This document shows, piece by piece, positions 1-5,758 of a DNA stretch of 5,758 nt; position 1 is the first letter of the stretch; the number at the start of each line of letters is the position of its first letter. Made by a program: the position numbers and the translations under genes. The notes under the pieces were generated by a model. The model saw only the letters and a list, made by a program, of their open reading frames with translations, had not been told where the DNA came from and searched no databases. Origin of the DNA: an uncultured Oscillospiraceae bacterium. Its GTDB lineage: Bacteria; Bacillota_A; Clostridia; Oscillospirales; Oscillospiraceae. Location: assembly GCA_900757695.1 (NCBI GenBank), contig CAAEOU010000117.1, positions 1 to 5,758 of the forward strand. The letters are read 5' to 3'.

Positions 1-1
1 C

Positions 2-64
2 GGAACGGCGTGGAAGGAGGGTGAAGTCTGCCCTCTGCCGGACAGCTACGACCTGGAAAATTGA
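2..64 (+). CDS. C-terminal end of an upstream gene (partial, unidentified)
   Basis: An open frame enters from the left edge and stops at TGA 62-64. It gives about 20 residues that end in PDSYDLEN and are mixed and hydrophilic, like a normal protein tail. The other two forward frames also stop early: frame 1 at base 24, and frame 3 after an arginine-rich, less protein-like peptide. This frame is chosen because of its composition and because a terminator-shaped hairpin follows 15 bases after its stop. Too little is present to name a family. If real, it is the preceding gene of the same element, on the same strand as everything else here. Confidence 0.4.
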   Translation, partial: GTAWKEGEVCPLPDSYDLEN

Positions 65-87
65 ATCTGGACATGAATGACTGTAAT
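61..87 (+). promoter_or_regulatory. Weak candidate promoter for the helicase operon
   Basis: TTGAAT (61-66) matches four of six bases of the sigma-A -35 box. TGTAAT (82-87) matches five of six of the -10 box. The 15-base spacing is shorter than the preferred 17, and no extended -10 is present. Transcription would begin near base 94, after the 5' arm of the downstream hairpin, so such transcripts could not fold the terminator. Matches this weak occur by chance, so this is only a candidate. Confidence 0.22.
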
Positions 88-117
88 TGCCTTTTGGGGT
101 GGTTGCGGTCTTTTTTT
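79..117 (+). terminator. Intrinsic terminator-like hairpin in the helicase leader
   Basis: Bases 79-91 pair with 98-110 in an uninterrupted 13-pair stem: eight Watson-Crick pairs and five G-T pairs (G-U in RNA). The loop has six bases (92-97), and seven Ts (111-117) follow directly. This is the form of a Rho-independent terminator. It probably ends transcription of the upstream gene. Only 13 bases separate the T tract from the helicase ribosome binding site, which leaves no room for a promoter in between, so it could also act as an attenuator within a longer operon. A competing 7-bp pairing (93-99 with 120-126) overlaps the loop and the top of the 3' arm. Confidence 0.6.
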
Positions 118-142
118 GTCCCCAAATAGGAAAGGAGAATGA

Positions 143-3100
143 ATGGCGCAAAGCAGACTGATTGAACTAAGCTATTTTGACCCGCACACATCCATCCGCC
201 TGACCACCTATGCGGACACCATCGTGACCGACTACAGTTCCCCAAACCGTATCATCAGCGCAGTCCGGTTCGGTGGATATCCAGAGGTAGTAAAGGCAAT
301 GTCGGACGCGATCTACGGCGGAGCAACCATCGACGTATGTTCAAACGGTGAGACCCTGCATCTGGACACGGTCCCCAAGGGCTACCGAAGGCAGCTCTCC
401 CACGACGGCATATACGCTGCGGCCACGCTTATGGCCAACGACGACCCGCAATCCCCGGATCAGCTAAAGGAGGACGCCGCAGAAGATGATTCCACCGAAG
501 AGAACAAGCCGCGTAAATGCTACATCTTCTGCCCGGCCGGGGATCAGGACAGGCTTTTTGAAGAAGTGGACCGGAAAACAGCGGCTCCGCTGATTCCAGA
601 ATTTCGGGACTATGTCCTGCGGGAGCTCATCCGCCGGGGAGAGCTGAGAAGGATGGAGGTATTCTCCGTCAAGGAGAAGATGGATGCATGGGTTCTCTCT
701 CTACTGCCGGAGGATAAAAATGTGGTACAGGTGCTGGAGGATGGCCTGAAAACCGGACAGATTGCTATACCAGGAGCGACGCCCGGAGCGCCGGATGGCT
801 TTGCTCAGGTAGAAAATGTTACTAGTTATCTTAGCACCTACGGTATCACGGTCGCCGACCGTATCCGAAAACAGTTTATCCCCCTGTTTGACCCGGCCTC
901 CGAGCCGCTGTCGGACGAAGTGCTGGCCATCAACCGCTATATTCAGCAGAAGGCTGGCTATTCCCTTTATGACGCACAGCTTGCTGTGGCCGAAGCGACC
1001 AAGCGCCAGCTTCAGCGCTGCGGTACGGCCTTGATTGTGGCAGAATGTGGAAGTGGAAAAACGAAAATTGGTACAGATGCTTTGGGTGCCCTCTATGGGC
1101 TTGGGGCTGCACAGGGCGGCAAGAAGACCTTCAACCTGGTCATGGCCCCGTCACATGTCACAAAGAAGTGGGTGCGTGAGATCGGCGAGACTCTGCCCAA
1201 CACCTTTGCCATGGTGGTAAAAAGCATCACAGACCTCAACCGGCTTTATGATATGTACCAGAACTGTCCTCAGAGTGTTTTTGCGGTGTTCAGCAAGGAG
1301 CGCGCCCGGGACGGCTATATGCGCTATCCCGCTGTTCAGTGGAATCGCAGAAAAAAAGCGTTTCTCTGTCCAGACTGCATGGAACCGGTTGAAATGGAGA
1401 TCAGCGAGGATGGCACCAGGTACACGGTCAACGCCGACCAGTTTTTCTTTCAGAAGGAGCACAAAAGGAACCACAAATGCCGCCGTTGCGGCGCAGTTCT
1501 CTGGGCACCGGTAGTCCCTGGGAGGCAAATCGACTGGATCAAGATCCCAGAGTATGGCTGGATCTACCGTTACAGGGCAGGCAAGCATCTCATGCGCACC
1601 CAAAACGAGGCGGTATTGGATCAGCTTACCCAAATTGCCGCATTCCCGGAGCAGAGCTATCCGGTGAGGGGAGCAAAGCGCAGGTTTCCGCTGAGCACCT
1701 ACATCAAAAGGAAAATGCGCGGACAGATCGATGCAATTCTTTGTGATGAACTGCATCAGTACAACAATGCAAGCGGTCAAGGTGACGCCATGGCGGAGCT
1801 GTTTGGCGTCTGCAGGTATTATATCGGCATGACTGCCACCTTGATTAACGGGTACAGCAGCGGCATCTTCCACCTGCTTTACCGTCTGCTCCCCGGCCTG
1901 ATGCTCAAGGACGGGAAGCGATATCGAAAACCGGGCGACTTTGATGCTGAGTACGGCGTTGTAGAGAACACCTACGAAATCAAAGATGCAGCCTACAACT
2001 CCAATCGAAGGGCCATAAAAAGGAAAACTAAGAGCCGCCAGCTTCCAGGCGTATCCCCGCTGGTATACTCACGCTTCCTGCTGGAGTATACCTCCTTCCT
2101 ATCACTTTCCGATATGGGGAAGGATTTGCCGGACTACGAGGAGATCCCGGTCCCACTGGATATGCCCGAAGCGGTTTACAGCAGCTACGAAAAGATTGAA
2201 CATGAGCTTCGGATGGTTTTGAAGACAGACCGAAAGGCGGCGCAAAAGATTCTCTCTGCCTATCTTAACCTTCTGACCGTCTATCCGGATCAGCCCTACG
2301 ATCAGCCTGCCATAATACACCCCATTGAGGGGACGGTCATTGCAGAACCGCCCAACATGGCATCCTTTGAGGACATTCTGCCCAAAGAGGAAAAGACACT
2401 GGAAATTGTCCGGGAAAAGCTCGCAGCAGGAGAACGGGTGCTCATCTATACCAGTTGGACCCGGACCGACTCACAGAAAAAACTGCTGAAGCAACTCCAT
2501 CAGGAGTGCATCTGCGCAGAGATCCTGAAACCCAGCGTCCCCACCGAAAAGCGGGAGGAATGGGTGGAAAAGCGTGTCCGGTCCGGACTACAGGTACTCA
2601 TCACCAATCCATCCGTAGTAGAAACCGGGCTCGATTTGAATGCCTTTACGACCCTGATCTTCTACTCGATAGGCTACAACCTCTTCACGCTCCGGCAGGC
2701 GTCGCGCCGCTCCTGGCGTATCAATCAGACCGCGCCGAGGGTCGAGGTCTATCTGCTCTATTATGCCAATACCATCCAAGCCAAGGCCGTGAAGCTGATG
2801 GCCTCCAAGCTGGCGGTGGCCGGCATTATTGAGGGCACCTTCTCGGAGGAGGGCCTGTCCGCCATGAGCGATGTGCGGGACCTGACCTCCCAGATGGCCA
2901 AGGAGCTCTCACTCGGCATCAAGGACAACGTGGAGGATATTGCCGCGGCGTTCAAGAAAATGGCGGTCATCAACCCGGGGCGAGAGAACAGACAAAAGCA
3001 GCCCGTACAGACCGCGGCGGGCTCCGAGGTATTCTCTATGCCTGCTGTGGAACATCCCGCCGCATCCGGCACACTGGGCGGCATCCGCGCAGTGGAATCC

Positions 3101-3223
3101 CAGCAGCAACGGATGCTCTATGAAGGCCTGCTGAAAAAAAGAATGGAAGAACAAGAAAAACGCAGGAAAAAGCAGCGTACAGTGGACGAAAACCAACTGT
3201 CGCTCTTTGGGCCTGCCGCTTGA
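143..3223 (+). CDS. SNF2-like superfamily 2 helicase/ATPase with zinc-binding insertion and C-terminal clamp-binding peptide
   Basis: The 1026-residue protein shows a complete SF2 motor. Walker A is ECGSGKT (301-307), motif Ia is APSHVTKKW (335-343), motif II is DELH (535-538), and motif III is GMTAT (562-566), followed by a SNF2-like LING...LLYRLLPG stretch. In the second lobe, VLIYTS (766-771) is motif IV, ITNPSVVETGLDL (820-832) is motif V, and RQASRRSWRINQ (851-862) is motif VI, close to the SNF2 pattern that ends in RIGQ. Between Ia and II sits a long insertion with C409-x2-C412 and C446-x2-C449, a probable zinc ribbon. The first 270 residues are unrecognised and include an acidic linker (about 98-122). 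The tail (about 990-1015) is highly charged and helical, and ends with QLSLF (1018-1022), the consensus for binding the DnaN sliding clamp. Start: AAAGGAG at 131-137 lies five bases upstream of the ATG. It should act as an ATP-driven DNA translocase or remodeller in the cytoplasm. True strand-separating activity is not shown, and the exact role in the element is inferred. Confidence 0.9.
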   Translation: MAQSRLIELSYFDPHTSIRLTTYADTIVTDYSSPNRIISAVRFGGYPEVVKAMSDAIYGGATIDVCSNGETLHLDTVPKGYRRQLSHDGIYAAATLMANDDPQSPDQLKEDAAEDDSTEENKPRKCYIFCPAGDQDRLFEEVDRKTAAPLIPEFRDYVLRELIRRGELRRMEVFSVKEKMDAWVLSLLPEDKNVVQVLEDGLKTGQIAIPGATPGAPDGFAQVENVTSYLSTYGITVADRIRKQFIPLFDPASEPLSDEVLAINRYIQQKAGYSLYDAQLAVAEATKRQLQRCGTALIVAECGSGKTKIGTDALGALYGLGAAQGGKKTFNLVMAPSHVTKKWVREIGETLPNTFAMVVKSITDLNRLYDMYQNCPQSVFAVFSKERARDGYMRYPAVQWNRRKKAFLCPDCMEPVEMEISEDGTRYTVNADQFFFQKEHKRNHKCRRCGAVLWAPVVPGRQIDWIKIPEYGWIYRYRAGKHLMRTQNEAVLDQLTQIAAFPEQSYPVRGAKRRFPLSTYIKRKMRGQIDAILCDELHQYNNASGQGDAMAELFGVCRYYIGMTATLINGYSSGIFHLLYRLLPGLMLKDGKRYRKPGDFDAEYGVVENTYEIKDAAYNSNRRAIKRKTKSRQLPGVSPLVYSRFLLEYTSFLSLSDMGKDLPDYEEIPVPLDMPEAVYSSYEKIEHELRMVLKTDRKAAQKILSAYLNLLTVYPDQPYDQPAIIHPIEGTVIAEPPNMASFEDILPKEEKTLEIVREKLAAGERVLIYTSWTRTDSQKKLLKQLHQECICAEILKPSVPTEKREEWVEKRVRSGLQVLITNPSVVETGLDLNAFTTLIFYSIGYNLFTLRQASRRSWRINQTAPRVEVYLLYYANTIQAKAVKLMASKLAVAGIIEGTFSEEGLSAMSDVRDLTSQMAKELSLGIKDNVEDIAAAFKKMAVINPGRENRQKQPVQTAAGSEVFSMPAVEHPAASGTLGGIRAVESQQQRMLYEGLLKKRMEEQEKRRKKQRTVDENQLSLFGPAA
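2062..2092. repeat. Perfect 9-bp inverted repeat inside the helicase gene
   Basis: GGTATACTC (2062-2070) and its exact reverse complement GAGTATACC (2084-2092) are separated by 13 bases. Each arm contains the palindrome GTATAC, and the two GTATAC copies start 23 bases apart, about two helical turns. The arms encode VYS and EYT within the helicase, so the repeat may be only a by-product of codon choice. No function is assigned. Confidence 0.35.
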
Positions 3224-3228
3224 TTATC

Positions 3229-3234
3229 AGGAGG
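3229..3234 (+). promoter_or_regulatory. Ribosome binding site that decides the start of the ArdA-like gene
   Basis: AGGAGG is a perfect anti-Shine-Dalgarno match. Two in-frame ATGs follow. The one at 3236 is one base away, too close to be used. The one at 3245 is ten bases away and workable, so translation most likely begins at 3245. Confidence 0.8.
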
Positions 3235-3244
3235 AATGACACAT

Positions 3245-5110
3245 ATGAATGAGAACTGGTCCTTACATCTGACCTTGTTGAACAACCGGACAGGACAAAA
3301 GATAGGGGCAAATTATCCCAAAAACAAATACGAGATTCTGGAAATGCTAGACCGCTGCCAAATCCCTTATGGGAGTGGCGACTATGCCCATCTGGCAGTT
3401 CCATTTCCTGATGGGACACCGGACAGCCTGCAATTAAAATTGGCTGGTGTGATTGAAAATGAGCATTGCCCTCCAAGCATTCGACAGGTAAATTTTCTGG
3501 CGGAGCAGCTCCAGCGGATGTCGGCGGAGAGCCGCGAGGCGCTGATGCAGGAGCTTACGGATATGCCCATGGCTGTTATTACGGATGTGATCCGCATTGC
3601 TGGCCGTTTGCTCTCGGAGCTGCCTCTTCCTCAGACCATTGACCTGTCTGAGCGGGCCGTCCTTCTGACAGAGCAGGAGCCTTATTTCCGGCTTAACGTG
3701 GCGGCCCTGGAATCAGAGAGCACGGAGGACGGAGTTTGGCTTGACCTTCCAATGCAAAATGGAGCACTAGAACAGCTCATGCTTCATCTGGATGTTCAAG
3801 ACACTGATGAACTTGAGATCCGGGGCCTTTCCGGGGTCGTGTCGCCGGACGATTTGGAACTCGGGGAGTATGAAATATTCCTTGCTGATATTCATGATTA
3901 TGATGCTTTTGCCCGGACGCTGATGGAGTGTGTCCCTATTCACGCGATGGCAAAGTATAAGGCGCTTTTACTGGCCCGACCGACATCCATCCAAGGAGCA
4001 ACCAAGCTGGCTACGCGACTGAGCTGTTATGAGTTTTTCCGCTACGCAGAGTTGCAGGACTTGCTTCAGGAACACAAACTCCACATGGACTGTAGAACTT
4101 TGGCGGATCATCTGAATTTTGATGAGACGAATTACGGTTTCATACGTTACAGGCTGGGACACAACCTGGATGTGGAACTAGATACGATCCGTTTAATGGA
4201 AAACGCCAAAACGGAGGATGCCTTCTGGAATGCAACGAAATACCTGTTTGGGAGGAATTCCCCTGATTCCTTTCAACGGTGGATTGCTTTCGTTGACAGG
4301 CAGGTGGAGTCTAACCAATATGCGGACAATTTTCCTTCCGCCTTTCCGCCCAACCCTGCTTTTACGGCTCAGTTTTGGCTGGGCTCTCTGCTTGCGGCGT
4401 TTTATCAGGTCGCAGAACAGTATGGCGATGAGATTGCCTTTAAGATCTGGAGTTGTCCGTATTGTTATCCGCCCCATCAACTTCTTGCCCTGGCGGAGCA
4501 CCTGAAGGAGGGCGGAATGATCGAGGGCTCGGCTCAGAAGGACTTCGGGCCGGACGGCCTGCCACTGCCCTTCCCCATGCTCGCGGATGTGCTACCCGCT
4601 GACAGCCCCTATTGGGAGGAGGATCCGGCTGCGGCTGTGGAACGGATACGTCAGGAACAGATTGCACAGAACAGAGCCCAACTCCGCACGGATCTGGCGT
4701 CTGGCACCCGGCAGCTCTGGGATTTGGAACAGGAGCTGCAAGGCCGCGCCGGAACGTTTCCGGGCTGGCTTCAGGGAGCCTATGAGGTGAACGAGGACTT
4801 TGAACAGTCTCTGGGGGAGGTAATCGCGGAGCTCTGTGAAACTTTCCAGGAGATCAAGCGCCGGTATGGAATTGAAATCGCCAGGGAGCTCTATAACGAG
4901 CACCCCGTGATTTTGAGCTCAGAGCTTCCAGGAGCGGCCCAATTTCTCAGCCTGGGCGGTTCCTGCGGTGGGGCTGCGGAGCTGGCCGGCGTCGGGTTCT
5001 TCATGCCGGAGGAAGATATCACGGAAGCTGAAATGGCACGGGCCGCAGCGTATATGAACGCCGGCGGCAATGCCAGTGAAGTCTATAAGGCAATCGAGCA
5101 GAACGGATAG
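3245..5110 (+). CDS. Multidomain protein with two ArdA-like antirestriction modules
   Basis: The predicted protein has 621 residues from the ATG at 3245; three more residues are possible from 3236, but that codon is only one base from the ribosome binding site. ArdA proteins are acidic DNA mimics that block type I restriction enzymes when a mobile element enters a new host. Residues about 7-125 and 147-270 each follow the same order: a beta-rich start, an acidic middle, then a helical segment (IRQVNFLAEQLQRM in the first; YDAFARTLMECVPIHAM in the second). This resembles the ArdA order as I recall it from Tn916. The second module keeps the W-LP step of that family (VWLDLP, 164-169). Residues 290-315 may be an ArdA-type C-terminal tail. 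The rest is unrecognised: a hydrophobic/aromatic stretch with a lone CPYC (404-407) followed by HQLLALAEHLKEGG, a likely coiled coil (about 463-500), and an alanine-rich helical end. ArdA alone is usually about 165-170 residues, so this is a much larger architecture. Base composition rises sharply at about base 4490. The gene sits between a helicase and a clamp, with short gaps on both sides. The ArdA relation is moderately sure; the function of the C-terminal half is unknown. Confidence 0.8.
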   Translation: MNENWSLHLTLLNNRTGQKIGANYPKNKYEILEMLDRCQIPYGSGDYAHLAVPFPDGTPDSLQLKLAGVIENEHCPPSIRQVNFLAEQLQRMSAESREALMQELTDMPMAVITDVIRIAGRLLSELPLPQTIDLSERAVLLTEQEPYFRLNVAALESESTEDGVWLDLPMQNGALEQLMLHLDVQDTDELEIRGLSGVVSPDDLELGEYEIFLADIHDYDAFARTLMECVPIHAMAKYKALLLARPTSIQGATKLATRLSCYEFFRYAELQDLLQEHKLHMDCRTLADHLNFDETNYGFIRYRLGHNLDVELDTIRLMENAKTEDAFWNATKYLFGRNSPDSFQRWIAFVDRQVESNQYADNFPSAFPPNPAFTAQFWLGSLLAAFYQVAEQYGDEIAFKIWSCPYCYPPHQLLALAEHLKEGGMIEGSAQKDFGPDGLPLPFPMLADVLPADSPYWEEDPAAAVERIRQEQIAQNRAQLRTDLASGTRQLWDLEQELQGRAGTFPGWLQGAYEVNEDFEQSLGEVIAELCETFQEIKRRYGIEIARELYNEHPVILSSELPGAAQFLSLGGSCGGAAELAGVGFFMPEEDITEAEMARAAAYMNAGGNASEVYKAIEQNG

Positions 5111-5125
5111 GTTGGAGGTATAGCT

Positions 5126-5758
5126 ATGAATGTAACCGTAAACCGGGCCGAATTTCTGGCGGCGGCAAAGCGGGCGGCATCAGTTGCTCCGCTCTCCTCC
5201 CCGCTGGAGCCGCTGAGAGGTATCCTGCTGGAGACCGACCGCAGGGAAGGATGCCTGACTATCAGCGCCACCAACCTGGAGGTTTCTCTTGTCCAGACCA
5301 TCCCATGCACCTCCCTGGACGCCGATGCCCTGGTACTCAATGCCCGGCTTCTAGAAGGGATGCTCGACAAGCTGGAAGGAGACAGTGTAACGCTGATCCG
5401 TATGGAGCAGCAACCGGTGGTTTTGCTCACCAGCGGCCTTGCCGCCTATAGGATAGGGGTATGGGAGCGCGGCATCTTCCCGCAAATCGAATCGCCCTAT
5501 CCGGCGGATACCGTCCTGGTCACTGGAATCCCCGCTATGACCAAGCGCACTATATTTGCGGTGGGAGAGAAGAAAAATACGCCCCTGCTGCGTTGCGTAA
5601 ACCTCATGTTTACGCCGAACGGCCTGAAAGCGGTGGGCAGCAACGGAAGCTGTGTGGTCAGCGCGAAGGGGGACAGCCAGAGTACCGGCAACATCAGCTT
5701 GCTTGTGCCGGCATCTTCTCTGGGCAAGCTGGCCCACATGTGTGAGGATACGGATGAA
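5126..5758 (+). CDS. dnaN: DNA polymerase III beta subunit-like sliding clamp (5' part, runs off the window)
   Basis: The first 211 residues are present, against about 365-380 for a complete clamp, and no stop is reached. Beta clamps form a ring dimer around DNA and tether polymerases and other proteins. The start MNVTVNRAEFLAAAK, the segment CLTISATNLEVSLV (43-56; E. coli TLSLTGTDLEMEMV), FPQI (118-121; E. coli FPNL) and SLLVPASSLGKLAHM (191-205; E. coli SVIVPRKGVIELMRM) follow the family in order through domain 1 and most of domain 2. At the normally conserved TDGHR or TDSHR, which lines the peptide-binding pocket, this protein has SNGSC (172-176), losing both His and Arg. GGAGG at 5114-5118 lies seven bases before the ATG, and the preceding stop is 15 bases upstream, so it is co-transcribed with the ArdA-like gene. 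It is most likely an element-borne paralogue rather than the host chromosomal dnaN, which is normally next to dnaA. The family is secure; whether it forms a ring or binds host proteins cannot be seen. Confidence 0.9.
   Translation, partial: MNVTVNRAEFLAAAKRAASVAPLSSPLEPLRGILLETDRREGCLTISATNLEVSLVQTIPCTSLDADALVLNARLLEGMLDKLEGDSVTLIRMEQQPVVLLTSGLAAYRIGVWERGIFPQIESPYPADTVLVTGIPAMTKRTIFAVGEKKNTPLLRCVNLMFTPNGLKAVGSNGSCVVSAKGDSQSTGNISLLVPASSLGKLAHMCEDTDE

Noticed and set aside
848..862. Short palindrome ACGGTC-GCC-GACCGT
   Set aside because: Six-base arms with a three-base spacer inside coding sequence (TVADR) are expected by chance, and no companion copy was seen.
1351..1357. A7 run in phase as A AAA AAA, a possible -1 frameshift site in the helicase gene
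   Set aside because: The -1 frame stops at 1390-1392, giving a fragment without most of the motor, and no downstream stem or pseudoknot stands out. The run encodes ordinary R-K-K.
1151..1873. A 240-codon open frame on the minus strand opposite the helicase
   Set aside because: It lies wholly opposite conserved helicase motifs, has no ribosome binding site I can see, and its translation lacks recognisable domains. It is a shadow of the + strand gene.
3134..3140. Second A7 run near the helicase 3' end
   Set aside because: It is out of phase for the classic heptamer and encodes the lysine-rich tail that leads intact to QLSLF.
3236..3244. Upstream ATG as start of the ArdA-like gene
   Set aside because: It lies one base after AGGAGG, too close for initiation. 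The ATG at 3245 has workable spacing.
4931..4951. Possible clamp-binding peptide in the ArdA-like protein (AAQFLSL)
   Set aside because: It lacks the L-F/L-L ending and spacing of the consensus and lies in a probably folded region, unlike the exposed helicase tail.
1..5758. CRISPR array, tRNA/rRNA genes, insertion sequence ends, attachment sites
   Set aside because: No regularly spaced repeats, no tRNA-like cloverleaf and no transposase or terminal repeats were seen on reading the sequence. Nearly the whole window is coding on the + strand.

Overview
The window looks like part of the accessory core of an integrative conjugative element (ICE) or large plasmid from a gut-type clostridial Firmicute. 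Evidence: base composition a little above half G+C by eye, strong AGGAGG-type ribosome binding sites, tight head-to-tail packing on the + strand, and a gene set (SNF2-like helicase, ArdA-like antirestriction protein, extra DNA polymerase III sliding clamp) that I associate with conjugative elements of Clostridia. No integrase, relaxase or attachment site is inside the window, so the ICE assignment is inference.

Layout. Bases 1-64 probably hold the last codons of an upstream gene. Bases 65-142 form a leader with a 13-bp wobble-rich hairpin followed by seven Ts, which has the shape of an intrinsic terminator. It is followed almost directly by the ribosome binding site of the first full gene. 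143-3223 encodes a 1026-residue SNF2-like superfamily 2 helicase/ATPase with a four-cysteine zinc-binding insertion and a C-terminal QLSLF peptide. 3245-5110 encodes a 621-residue multidomain protein whose N-terminal half reads as two successive ArdA-like modules; the C-terminal half is unrecognised. 5126 to the window end encodes the first 211 residues of a DnaN-type sliding clamp. The gaps between genes are 21 and 15 bases, so the three genes are very likely one transcription unit.

How they may work together. QLSLF is the textbook consensus for binding the bacterial beta clamp, and a clamp is encoded two genes downstream. This suggests a module in which the element's own helicase docks on a clamp, either its own or the host's, while the ArdA-like protein shields incoming DNA from restriction. 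The clamp has lost the usual TDGHR/TDSHR stretch that lines the peptide pocket (here SNGSC), so its partner specificity may differ from that of the host clamp. This link between helicase tail and divergent clamp is the most interesting point in the window. It rests on motif reading only and has not been tested by search or structure prediction.
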